Assembly: GCA_964057225.1 (NCBI GenBank)
Contig: OZ059900.1
Location: forward strand, 2,676,501-2,740,500
From: Auanema rhodensis
Taxonomy: Eukaryota; Nematoda; Chromadorea; Rhabditida; Rhabditidae
Direction: 5' to 3'
Length of the DNA: 64,000 bases
Numbering within the stretch: the stretch's first letter is position 1; the number at the start of each line of letters is the position of its first letter. The position numbers and the translations under genes were made by a program. Shown here piece by piece: positions 1 through 10,426 of the stretch. The notes below the pieces were generated by a model. It had not been told where the DNA came from. It did not search any database and saw only the letters and a list, made by a program, of their open reading frames with translations.

Positions 1-84
1 GCCTTACTACACTAAGTATGGTCGTTTTTATGCCTTTAACACCATATACTCACCGATTTTTGGTACAAAATCTGTAATACTCGT
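1..84 (+). other. Conserved block I of the monomer
   Basis: From the unit start through TCTGTRATACTYG the sequence is nearly invariant in all units read. Exceptions are isolated: GCTTTACTAC starts, CTAAGGATGG in D units, GGTCCTTTTT, TATACCTTC, TATCCC, TATGACTTT, ATGCGTTT, AACATCATA and GTRATAC. The CpGs in GGTCGTTTTT and ACCGATTTTT are retained almost everywhere. Together with 169-216 it contrasts with the much more variable 100-168 and 270-348. Confidence 0.7.
55..72. repeat. Inverted repeat GATTTT-N6-AAAATC in conserved block I
   Basis: Perfect 6-bp arms flank TGGTAC, giving an 18-bp dyad. It is shown for unit 1 and present at the same place in nearly every unit. Exceptions seen are TTTGTTAC near 42816 and ATTTGTGG near 60888. 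It lies inside the most conserved part of the monomer. It could bind a dimeric protein or reflect only AT-rich composition. Confidence 0.7.
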
Positions 85-106
85 AAATTTTGATCATATT
101 CGTTAA

Positions 107-118
107 GATTTGAAAATC
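107..118. repeat. Imperfect 12-bp dyad GATTYGARAATC
   Basis: Unit 1 reads GATTTGAAAATC, with perfect 5-bp arms around GA. Many other units read GATTCGAGAATC, also perfect, and many read GATTTGAGAATC, with one mismatched pair. It lies in the first variable region next to the TTCGTTAA segment. Confidence 0.6.
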
Positions 119-168
119 AAACACATAATACACGAAATAAGTTTATTTTCACGAGTTTGCACTGATAT

Positions 169-216
169 TTATTCATTTTGATCAAAAAAGGTCGAAAATA
201 GAAAGAATTTTTGAAA
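169..216 (+). other. Conserved block II of the monomer
   Basis: It runs from TTATTCATTTTGATC to TTTTTGAA and includes the central palindrome, GGTCGAAAATAG and the phased tracts. Changes are few: GATCG in B units (AAAAAAGATCG), ATTTTTTG in C units, and rare palindrome mutations. Flanking positions vary freely (TGATATTTATTC versus TGATATATATTC to the left; GAAATTTCC, GAATTTTCC or GGAATTTCC to the right). Confidence 0.65.
176..187. repeat. Central perfect palindrome TTTTGATCAAAA
   Basis: A 12-bp self-complementary sequence with a GATC core, centred about 3.5 bp from the midpoint of the flanking 12-bp inverted arms. It is present in most units. Broken versions are TTTTTTTCAAAA (near 12340, 16857, 18942, 36670, 61010), TTTTTATCAAAA (near 27286, 42236, 43976, 63791), TTTTGAACAAAA (near 2266 and 50586), TTTAGATCAAAA (near 53712) and TTTTGATCGAAA (near 36324 and 60316). 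Confidence 0.8.
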
Positions 217-219
217 TTT
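184..219. other. Phased A/T tracts next to the central palindrome
   Basis: In unit 1 the tracts are A6 (184-189), A4 (195-198), A2T5 (206-212) and A3T3 (214-219), with centres near 186.5, 196.5, 209 and 216.5. Spacing is thus close to the helical repeat, the pattern expected of intrinsically bent DNA. The segment is conserved in nearly all units; C-type units have AAAGATTTTTTG in place of AAAGAATTTTTG. Curvature is inferred from tract phasing only. Confidence 0.55.
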
Positions 220-251
220 CCGAGTTTTGAGTCCAATTGGGCTAAATCGCT

Positions 252-288
252 CATATATATGATCAAAAGCATAGTTTTACTGTCTATG
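252..288. repeat. CATATATATG palindrome followed by CATAG/CTATG stem
   Basis: 252-261 is a perfect 10-bp TA-rich palindrome; 270-274 and 284-288 form a 5-bp stem with a 9-base loop. In units with a TATGACAAC tail a second overlapping dyad appears, ATGAC-N7-GTCAT (for example 634-650). Units with TATGATAAC lack it. F units alter the palindrome flank to TTATATATATG, and some units read CATATATACG or CATATACATG. Confidence 0.65.
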
Positions 289-1390
289 ATAACAAAAGTC
301 TTCAAATATACACTAATAATGATTGAATCACTGAATTTCACTCAAATAGCATTACTACACTAAGTATGGTCGTTTTTATGCCTTTAACACCATATACTCA
401 CCGATTTTTGGTACAAAATCTGTAATACTCGTAAATTTTGATCATATTTGTCAAGATTTGAGAATCAAACATACAATACACAAAATCAGTCTATTTTTAT
501 GATCTTGCACTGATATATATTCATTTTGATCAAAAAAGGTCGAAAATAGAAAGAATTTTTGAAATTTCCGAGTTTTGAGTCTAATTTGGCTAAATCGCTC
601 ATATATATGATCAAAAGCATAGTTTTATTGTCTATGACAACAAAAGTCATCAATTAAACGCTAGTGATGTTTAAATACTGAATTTCGCTCAAATAGCATT
701 ACTACACTAAGTATGGTCGTTTTTATGCCTTTAACACCATATACTCACCGATTTTTGGTACAAAATCTGTAATACTCGTAAATTTTGATCATATTCGTTA
801 AGATTCGAGAGTCAAACACACAATACACGAAATGAGTTTATTTTCACGAGTTTGCTCTGATATTTATTCATTTTGATCAAAAAAGGTCGAAAATAGAAAG
901 AATTTTTGAATTTTCCGAGTTTTGAGTCCAATTGGGCTAAATCGCTCATATATATGATCAAAAGCATAGTTCTATTGTCTATAACAACAAAAGTCTTCAA
1001 TTAAACGCTAGTGATGTTTTAATACTGAATTTTGCTCAAATAGCATTACTACACTAAGTATGGTCGTTTTTATGCCTTTAACACCATATACTCACCGATT
1101 TTTGGTACAAAATCTGTAATACTTGTAAATTTTGATCATATTCGTTAAGATTCGAAAATCAAACACACAATACACGAAATAAGTTTATTTTTACAAGTTT
1201 GCACTGATATTTATTCATTTTGATCAAAAAAGGTCGAAAATAGAAAGAATTTTTGAAATTTCCGAGTTTTGAGTCTAATTTGGCTAAATCGCTCATATAT
1301 ATGATCAGAAGCATAGGTGTATTGTCTATGACAACAAAAGTCATTATATGAACACTAATGATGTTTAAATCACTAAATTTCGCTCTAATA

Positions 1391-2781
1391 GCATTACTAC
1401 ACTAAGTATGGTCGTTTTTATGCCTTTAACACCATATACTCACCGATTTTTGGTACAAAATCTGTAATACTCGTAAATTTTGATCATATTCGTTAAGATT
1501 TGAGAATCAAACACACAATACACAATATCAGTCTATTTTTATGAGCTTGCACTGATATATATTCATTTTGATCAAAAAAGGTCGAAAATAGAAAGAATTT
1601 TTGAAATTTCCGAGTTTTGAGTCCAATTTGGCTAAATCGCTCATATATATGATCAAAAGCATAGTTTTATTGTCTATGACAACAAAAGTCATTAATTAAA
1701 CACTAATGATGTTAAAATCACTGAATTTCACTCAAATAGCATTACTACACTAAGTATGGTCGTTTTTATGCCTTTAACACCATATACTCACCGATTTTTG
1801 GTACAAAATCTGTAATACTTGTAAATTTTGATCATATTCGTTAAGATTTGAGAATCAAACACATAATACACGAAATAAGTCTTTTTTTACAAGTTTGCAC
1901 TGATATTTATTCATTTTGATCAAAAAAGGTCGAAAATAGAAAGAATTTTTGAAATTTCCGAGTTTTGAGTCTAATTTGGCTAAATCGCTCATATATATGA
2001 TCAGAAGCATAGGTGTATTGTCTATGACAACAAAAGTCATTATATGAACACTAATGATGTTTAAATCACTAAATTTCGCTCTAATAGCATTACTACACTA
2101 AGTATGGTCGTTTTTATGCCTTTAACACCATATACTCACCGATTTTTGGTACAAAATCTGTAATACTCGTAAATTTTGATCATATTCGTTAAGATTTGAG
2201 AATCAAACACACAATACACAATATCAGTCTATGTCTATGAGCTTGCACTGATATATATTCATTTTGAACAAAAAAGGTCGAAAATAGAAAGAATTTTTGA
2301 AATTTCCGAGTTTTGAGTCCAATTTGGCTAAATCGCTCATATATATGATCAAAAGCATAGTTTTATTGTCTATGACAACAAAAGTCATTAATTAAACACT
2401 AATGATGTTAAAATCACTGAATTTCACTCAAATAGCATTACTACACTAAGTATGGTCGTTTTTATGCCTTTAACACCATATACTCACCGATTTTTGGTAC
2501 AAAATCTGTAATACTTGTAAATTTTGATCATATTCGTTAAGATTTGAGAATCAAACACATAATACACGAAATAAGTCTTTTTTTACAAGTTTGCACTGAT
2601 ATTTATTCATTTTGATCAAAAAAGGTCGAAAATAGAAAGAATTTTTGAAATTTCCGAGTTTTGAGTCCAATTTGGCTAAATCGCTCATATATATGATCAG
2701 AAGCATAGTTCTATTGTCTATAACAACAAAAGTCTTTAATTAAACGCTAGTGATGTTTAAATACTGATTTTCGCTCAAATA
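1391..2781 (+). repeat. Two copies of a dimeric HOR (period 696 bp)
   Basis: Units 5-6 (1391-2086) and 7-8 (2087-2781) form a local dimer repeat. Differences seen include TCTATTTTTATG versus TCTATGTCTATG near 2228, GATCAAAAAAGG versus GAACAAAAAAGG near 2267, and a change of tail in the last unit (TCATTATATGAACAC becomes TCTTTAATTAAACGC). The tail change shows that the second copy breaks into another subfamily within unit 8. This is the shortest HOR seen in the window. Confidence 0.8.
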
Positions 2782-3477
2782 GCATTACTACACTAAGTAT
2801 GGTCGTTTTTATGCCTTTAACACCATATACTCACCGATTTTTGGTACAAAATCTGTAATACTTGTAAATTTTGATCATATTCGTTAAGATTCGAGAATCA
2901 AACACATAATACACGAAATAAGTCTAGTTTTATGAGTTTGCACTGATATTTATTCATTTTGATCAAAAAAGGTCGAAAATAGAAAGAATTTTTGAATTTT
3001 CCGAGTTTTGAGTCCAATTGGGCTAAATCGCTCATATATATGATCAAAAGCATAGTTTTACTGTCTATGATAACAAAAATCTTCAAATATACACTAATAA
3101 TGATTAAATCACTGAATTTCAGTCAAATAGCATTACTACACTAAGTATGGTCGTTTTTATGCCTTTAACACCATATACTCACCGATTTTTGGTACAAAAT
3201 CTGTAATACTCGTAAATTTTGATCATATTCGTTAAGATTTGAGAATCAAACATACACTACACAAAATCAGTCTATTTTTATGAGCTTGCACTGATATATA
3301 TTCATTTTGATCAAAAAAGGTCGAAAATAGAAAGAATTTTTGAAATTTCCGAGTTTTGAGTCTAATTTGGCTAAATCGCTCATATATATGATCAGAAGCA
3401 TAGGTGTATTGTCTATGACAACAAAAGTCATTAATTAAACACTAATGATGTTTAAATCACTAAATTTCGCTCTAATA

Positions 3478-6400
3478 GCATTACTACACTAAGTATGGTC
3501 GTTTTTATGCCTTTAACACCATATACTCACCGATTTTTGGTACAAAATCTGTAATACTCGTAAATTTTGATCATATTCGTTAAGATTTGAGAATCAAACA
3601 CACAATACACAAAATCAGTCTATTTTTATGAGCTTGCACTGATATATATTCATTTTGATCAAAAAAGGTCGAAAATAGAAAGAATTTTTGAAATTTCCGA
3701 GTTTTGAGTCTAATTTGGCTAAATCGCTCATATATATGATCAGAAGCATAGGTGTATTGTCTATGACAACAAAAGTCATCAATTAAACGCTAGTGATGTT
3801 TTAATACTGAATTTCGCTCAAATAGCATTACTACACTAAGTATGGTCGTTTTTATGCCTTTAACACCATATACTCACCGATTTTTGGTACAAAATCTGTA
3901 ATACTCGTAAATTTTGATCATATTCGTTAAGATTTGAGAATCAAACATACAATACACAAAATCAGTCTATTTTTATGAGCTTGCACTGATATATATTCAT
4001 TTTGATCAAAAAAGGTCGAAAATAGAAAGAATTTTTGGAATTTCCGAGTTTTGAGTCTAATTTGGCTAAATCGCTCATATATATGATCAAAAGCATAGTT
4101 TTACTGTCTATGATAACAAAAGTCTTCAATTATACACTAATAATGATTAAATCACTGAATTTCAGTCAAATAGCATTACTACACTAAGTATGGTCGTTTT
4201 TATGCCTTTAACACCATATACTCACCGATTTTTGGTACAAAATCTGTAATACTCGTAAATTTTGATCATATTCGTTAAGATTTGAGAATCAAACACACAA
4301 TACACAAAATCAGTCTATTTTTATGAGCTTGCACTGATATATATTCATTTTGATCAAAAAAGGTCGAAAATAGAAAGAATTTTTGAAATTTCCGAGTTTT
4401 GAGTCTAATTTGGCTAAATCGCTCATATATATGATCAGAAGCATAGGTGTATTGTCTATGACAACAAAAGTCATTAATTAAACACTAATGATGTTTAAAT
4501 CACTAAATTTCGCTCTAATAGCATTACTACACTAAGTATGGTCGTTTTTATGCCTTTAACACCATATACTCACCGATTTTTGGTACAAAATCTGTAATAC
4601 TCGTAAATTTTGATCATATTCGTTAAGATTTGAGAATCAAACATACAATACACAAAATCAGTCTATTTTTATGAGCTTGCACTGATATATATTCATTTTG
4701 ATCAAAAAAGGTCGAAAATAGAAAGAATTTTTGAAATTTCCGAGTTTTGAGTCTAATTTGGCTAAATCGCTCATATATATGATCAGAAGCATAGGTGTAT
4801 TGTCTATGACAACAAAAGTCATCAATTAAACGCTAGTGATGTTTTAATACTGAATTTCGCTCAAATAGCATTACTACACTAAGTATGGTCGTTTTTATGC
4901 CTTTAACACCATATACTCACCGATTTTTGGTACAAAATCTGTAATACTCGTAAATTTTGATCATATTCGTTAAGATTTGAGAATCAAACATACAATACAC
5001 AAAATCAGTCTATTTTTATGAGCTTGCACTGATATATATTCATTTTGATCAAAAAAGGTCGAAAATAGAAAGAATTTTTGGAATTTCCGAGTTTTGAGTC
5101 TAATTTGGCTAAATCGCTCATATATATGATCAAAAGCATAGTTTTACTGTCTATGATAACAAAAGTCTTCAATTATACACTAATAATGATTAAATCACTG
5201 AATTTCAGTCAAATAGCATTACTACACTAAGTATGGTCGTTTTTATGCCTTTAACACCATATACTCACCGATTTTTGGTACAAAATCTGTAATACTTGTA
5301 AATTTTGATCATATTTGTTAAGATTCGAGAATCAAACACATAATACACGAAATAAGTCTATTTTTACAAGTTTGCACTGATATTTATTCATTTTGATCAA
5401 AAAAGGTCGAAAATAGAAAGAATTTTTGAAATTTCCGAGTTTTGAGTCCAATTTGGCTAAATCGCTCATATATAAGATCAAAAGCATAGTTTTATTGTCT
5501 ATAACAACAAAAGTCATCAATTAAACGCTAGTGATGTTTAAATACTGAATTTCGCTCAAATAGCATTACTACACTAAGTATGGTCGTTTTTATGCCTTTA
5601 ACACCATATACTCACCGATTTTTGGTACAAAATCTGTAATACTCGTAAATTTTGATCATATTCGTTAAGATTTGAGAATCAAACATACAATACACAAAAT
5701 CAGTCTATTTTTATGAGCTTGCACTGATATATATTCATTTTGATCAAAAAAGGTCGAAAATAGAAAGAATTTTTGAAATTTCCGAGTTTTGAGTCTAATT
5801 TGGCTAAATCGCTCATATATATGATCAGAAGCATAGTTTTATTGTCTATGACAACAAAAGTCATCAATTAAACGCTAGTGATGTTTAAATACTGATTTTC
5901 GCTCAAATAGCATTACTACACTAAGTATGATCGTTTTTATGCCTTTAACACCATATACTCACCGATTTTTGGTACAAAATCTGTAATACTCGTAAATTTT
6001 GATCATATTCGTTAAGATTTGAAAATCAAACACATAATACACGAAATAAGTCTATTTTTATGAGTTTGCACTGATATTTATTCATTTTGATCAAAAAAGG
6101 TCGAAAATAGAAAGAATTTTTGAAATTTCCGAGTTTTGAGTCTAATTTGGCTAAATCGCTCATATATATGATCAGAAGCATAGTTTTATTGTCTATGACA
6201 ACAAAAATCATCAATTAAACGCTAGTGATGTTTAAATACTGATTTTCGCTCAAATAGCATTACTACACTAAGTATGGTCGTTTTTATGCCTTTAACACCA
6301 TATACTCACCGATTTTTGGTACAAAATCTGTAATACTTGTAAATTTTGATCATATTTGTTAAGATTCGAGAATCAAACACATAATACACGAAATAAGTCT

Positions 6401-6952
6401 ATTTTTACAAGTTTGCACTGATATTTATTCATTTTGATCAAAAAAGGTCGAAAATAGAAAGAATTTTTGAAATTTCCGAGTTTTGAGTCTAATTTGGCTA
6501 AATCGCTCATATATATGATCAGAAGCATAGTTTTATTGTCTATGATAACAAAAATCTTCAAATATACACTAATAATGATTAAATCACTGAATTTCAGTCA
6601 AATAGCATTACTACACTAAGTATGGTCGTTTTTATGCCTTTAACACCATATACTCACCGATTTTTGGTACAAAATCTGTGATACTCGTAAATTTTGATCA
6701 TATTTGGTGAGATTCGAGGATCGAACACACAATACACGAAATAAGTTTTTTTTTACGAGTTTGCACTGATATTTATTCATTTTGATCAAAAAAGGTCGAA
6801 AATAGAAAGAATTTTTGAAATTTCCGAGTTTTGAGTCTAATTTGGCTAAATCGCTCATATATATGATCAGAAGCATAGGTGTATTGTCTATGACAACAAA
6901 AGTCATTAATTAAACACTAATGATGTTTAAATCACTAAATTTCGCTCTAATA
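3478..6952 (+). repeat. Ten-monomer unit, copy 1 (3475 bp)
   Basis: Units start at 3478, 3825, 4173, 4521, 4868, 5216, 5563, 5910, 6257 and 6605. The first eight (3478 to about 6256) match copy 2 base for base at offset 3475, apart from scattered single changes. One is GTATGATCG near 5926 here versus GTATGGTCG in copy 2. A smaller nested pattern also shows: the TTTTTGGAATTTCC variant occurs in the units at 3825 and 4868, three monomers apart. The last unit (6605) is the first in the window with the GGTGAG...GGATCGAAC variant. Confidence 0.88.
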
Positions 6953-9900
6953 GCATTACTACACTAAGTATGGTCGTTTTTATGCCTTTAACACCATATA
7001 CTCACCGATTTTTGGTACAAAATCTGTAATACTCGTAAATTTTGATCATATTCGTTAAGATTTGAGAATCAAACACACAATACACAAAATCAGTCTATTT
7101 TTATGAGCTTGCACTGATATATATTCATTTTGATCAAAAAAGGTCGAAAATAGAAAGAATTTTTGAAATTTCCGAGTTTTGAGTCTAATTTGGCTAAATC
7201 GCTCATATATATGATCAGAAGCATAGGTGTATTGTCTATGACAACAAAAGTCATCAATTAAACGCTAGTGATGTTTTAATACTGAATTTCGCTCAAATAG
7301 CATTACTACACTAAGTATGGTCGTTTTTATGCCTTTAACACCATATACTCACCGATTTTTGGTACAAAATCTGTAATACTCGTAAATTTTGATCATATTC
7401 GTTAAGATTTGAGAATCAAACATACAATACACAAAATCAGTCTATTTTTATGAGCTTGCACTGATATATATTCATTTTGATCAAAAAAGGTCGAAAATAG
7501 AAAGAATTTTTGGAATTTCCGAGTTTTGAGTCTAATTTGGCTAAATCGCTCATATATATGATCAAAAGCATAGTTTTACTGTCTATGATAACAAAAGTCT
7601 TCAATTATACACTAATAATGATTAAATCACTGAATTTCAGTCAAATAGCATTACTACACTAAGTATGGTCGTTTTTATGCCTTTAACACCATATACTCAC
7701 CGATTTTTGGTACAAAATCTGTAATACTCGTAAATTTTGATCATATTCGTTAAGATTTGAGAATCAAACACACAATACACAAAATCAGTCTATTTTTATG
7801 AGCTTGCACTGATATATATTCATTTTGATCAAAAAAGGTCGAAAATAGAAAGAATTTTTGAAATTTCCGAGTTTTGAGTCTAATTTGGCTAAATCGCTCA
7901 TATATATGATCAGAAGCATAGGTGTATTGTCTATGACAACAAAAGTCATTAATTAAACACTAATGATGTTTAAATCACTAAATTTCGCTCTAATAGCATT
8001 ACTACACTAAGTATGGTCGTTTTTATGCCTTTAACACCATATACTCACCGATTTTTGGTACAAAATCTGTAATACTCGTAAATTTTGATCATATTCGTTA
8101 AGATTTGAGAATCAAACATACAATACACAAAATCAGTCTATTTTTATGAGCTTGCACTGATATATATTCATTTTGATCAAAAAAGGTCGAAAATAGAAAG
8201 AATTTTTGAAATTTCCGAGTTTTGAGTCTAATTTGGCTAAATCGCTCATATATATGATCAGAAGCATAGGTGTATTGTCTATGACAACAAAAGTCATCAA
8301 TTAAACGCTAGTGATGTTTTAATACTGAATTTCGCTCAAATAGCATTACTACACTAAGTATGGTCGTTTTTATGCCTTTAACACCATATACTCACCGATT
8401 TTTGGTACAAAATCTGTAATACTCGTAAATTTTGATCATATTCGTTAAGATTTGAGAATCAAACATACAATACACAAAATCAGTCTATTTTTATGAGCTT
8501 GCACTGATATATATTCATTTTGATCAAAAAAGGTCGAAAATAGAAAGAATTTTTGGAATTTCCGAGTTTTGAGTCTAATTTGGCTAAATCGCTCATATAT
8601 ATGATCAAAAGCATAGTTTTACTGTCTATGATAACAAAAGTCTTCAATTATACACTAATAATGATTAAATCACTGAATTTCAGTCAAATAGCATTACTAC
8701 ACTAAGTATGGTCGTTTTTATGCCTTTAACACCATATACTCACCGATTTTTGGTACAAAATCTGTAATACTTGTAAATTTTGATCATATTTGTTAAGATT
8801 CGAGAATCAAACACATAATACACGAAATAAGTCTATTTTTACAAGTTTGCACTGATATTTATTCATTTTGATCAAAAAAGGTCGAAAATAGAAAGAATTT
8901 TTGAAATTTCCGAGTTTTGAGTCCAATTTGGCTAAATCGCTCATATATAAGATCAAAAGCATAGTTTTATTGTCTATAACAACAGAAGTCATCAATTAAA
9001 CGCTAGTGATGTTTAAATACTGAATTTCGCTCAAATAGCATTACTACACTAAGTATGGTCGTTTTTATGCCTTTAACACCATATACTCACCGATTTTTGG
9101 TACAAAATCTGTAATACTCGTAAATTTTGATCATATTCGTTAAGATTTGAGAATCAAACATACAATACACAAAATCAGTCTATTTTTATGAGCTTGCACT
9201 GATATATATTCATTTTGATCAAAAAAGGTCGAAAATAGAAAGAATTTTTGAAATTTCCGAGTTTTGAGTCTAATTTGGCTAAATCGCTCATATATATGAT
9301 CAGAAGCATAGTTTTATTGTCTATGACAACAAAAGTCATCAATTAAACGCTAGTGATGTTTAAATACTGATTTTCGCTCAAATAGCATTACTACACTAAG
9401 TATGGTCGTTTTTATGCCTTTAACACCATATACTCACCGATTTTTGGTACAAAATCTGTAATACTCGTAAATTTTGATCATATTCGTTAAGATTTGAAAA
9501 TCAAACACATAATACACGAAATAAGTCTATTTTTATGAGTTTGCACTGATATTTATTCATTTTGATCAAAAAAGGTCGAAAATAGAAAGAATTTTTGAAA
9601 TTTCCGAGTTTTGAGTCTAATTTGGCTAAATCGCTCATATATATGATCAGAAGCATAGTTTTATTGTCTATGACAACAAAAATCATCAATTAAACGCTAG
9701 TGATGTTTAAATACTGATTTTCGCTCAAATAGCATTACTACACTAAGTATGGTCGTTTTTATGCCTTTAACACCATATACTCACCGATTTTTGGTACAAA
9801 ATCTGTAATACTCGTAAATTTTGATCATATTCGTCAAGATTTGAAAATCAAACATACAATACACGAAATCAGTCTATTTTTATGAGCTTGCACTGATATA

Positions 9901-10426
9901 TATTCATTTTGATCAAAAAAGGTCGAAAATAGAAAGAATTTTTGAAATTTCCGAATTTTGAGTCCAATTTGGCTAAATCGCTCATATATAAGATCAAAAG
10001 CATAGTTTTATTGTCTATAACAACAAAAGTCATCAATTAAACGCTAGTGATGTTTAAATACTGAATTTCGCTCAAATAGCATTACTACACTAAGTATGGT
10101 CGTTTTTATGCCTTTAACACCATATACTCACCGATTTTTGGTACAAAATCTGTAATACTCGTAAATTTTGATCATATTCGTTAAGATTTGAGAATCAAAC
10201 ATACAATACACAAAATCAGTCTATTTTTATGAGCTTGCACTGATATATATTCATTTTGATCAAAAAAGGTCGAAAATAGAAAGAATTTTTGAAATTTCCG
10301 AGTTTTGAGTCTAATTTGGCTAAATCGCTCATATATATGATCAAAAGCATAGTTTTACTGTCTATGATAACAAAAGTCTTCAAATATACACTAATAATGA
10401 TTAAATCACTGAAATTCAGTCAAATA
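6953..10426 (+). repeat. Ten-monomer unit, copy 2
   Basis: The first eight units follow copy 1 in the same order, with marker variants at the same places: TTTTTGGAATTTCC units, the TATAAGATC unit at about 8946, and the AACAAAAATCATC tail at about 9675. A private change AACAGAAGTC lies near 8983. From about 9730 the copy departs from copy 1: unit 29 (9732) begins GTCAAGATTTGAAAATC and has CCGAATTTTGAG, and unit 30 (10079) ends with the rare GAAATTCAGTC tail that also ends the unit at 14598. Confidence 0.87.

Larger units (their letters stand above)
88..268. repeat. 12-bp inverted arms TTTTGATCATAT (88-99) and ATATGATCAAAA (257-268)
   Basis: The two arms are exact reverse complements in unit 1. 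Their centres are 169 bp apart within a unit and about 179 bp apart to the next unit, so inverted GATC arms alternate at near-nucleosome spacing along the array. Units with GATCAGAAG have one mismatch in the right arm, units with TATAAGATC have another, and E units with GATCATCTTCG have one in the left arm. The first arm is nearly constant elsewhere. Confidence 0.8.
1..348 (+). repeat. Reference monomer (unit 1) used for internal coordinates
   Basis: This 348-bp unit defines the register used in the other entries. It starts GCCTTACTAC, a private change from GCATTACTAC. Order along the unit: conserved block I (1-84); first dyad arm (88-99); variable region (about 100-168); conserved block II (169-216) with a palindrome and A/T tracts; a partly variable region around the CGAGTTTTGAGT segment (221-240); a TA-rich palindrome and second dyad arm (252-268); a short stem (270-288); and a variable tail (289-348). 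The choice of first base is arbitrary. Start phase and strand carry no biological meaning without flanking DNA or transcript data. Confidence 0.95.
1..3477 (+). repeat. Array segment, monomers 1-10, irregular order
   Basis: Ten units begin at 1, 349, 696, 1043, 1391, 1739, 2087, 2435, 2782 and 3130. Neighbours differ more than in the later HOR zones. The exception is 1391-2781, where a two-monomer unit repeats at offset 696: units at 1391 and 2087 share the ACACAATATCAG segment, and units at 1739 and 2435 share a seven-T stretch after AAATAAGTC. The rare tail TCATTATATGAACAC occurs at 1341 and 2037, also 696 bp apart. Unit 3 (696) carries CGAAATGAGTTTATTTTCAC, which reappears in this form only near 59921. 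No gene is seen here. Confidence 0.85.

Noticed and set aside
252-261. TATATATA segment as a TATA-box promoter
   Set aside because: It is present in every unit and in AT-rich DNA; no initiator, downstream gene or transcript evidence sets it apart.
117-341. Recurring minus-strand open frames of 61-101 codons, one per monomer in many units, encoding near-identical peptides ending near the 107-121 region
   Set aside because: They are a by-product of the repeated sequence. The frame is open in fewer than half of the units, is broken by single-base variants common to whole subtypes, varies in length with random stops and starts, and has no promoter, splice or domain evidence. The 347-bp units also throw neighbouring copies out of frame.
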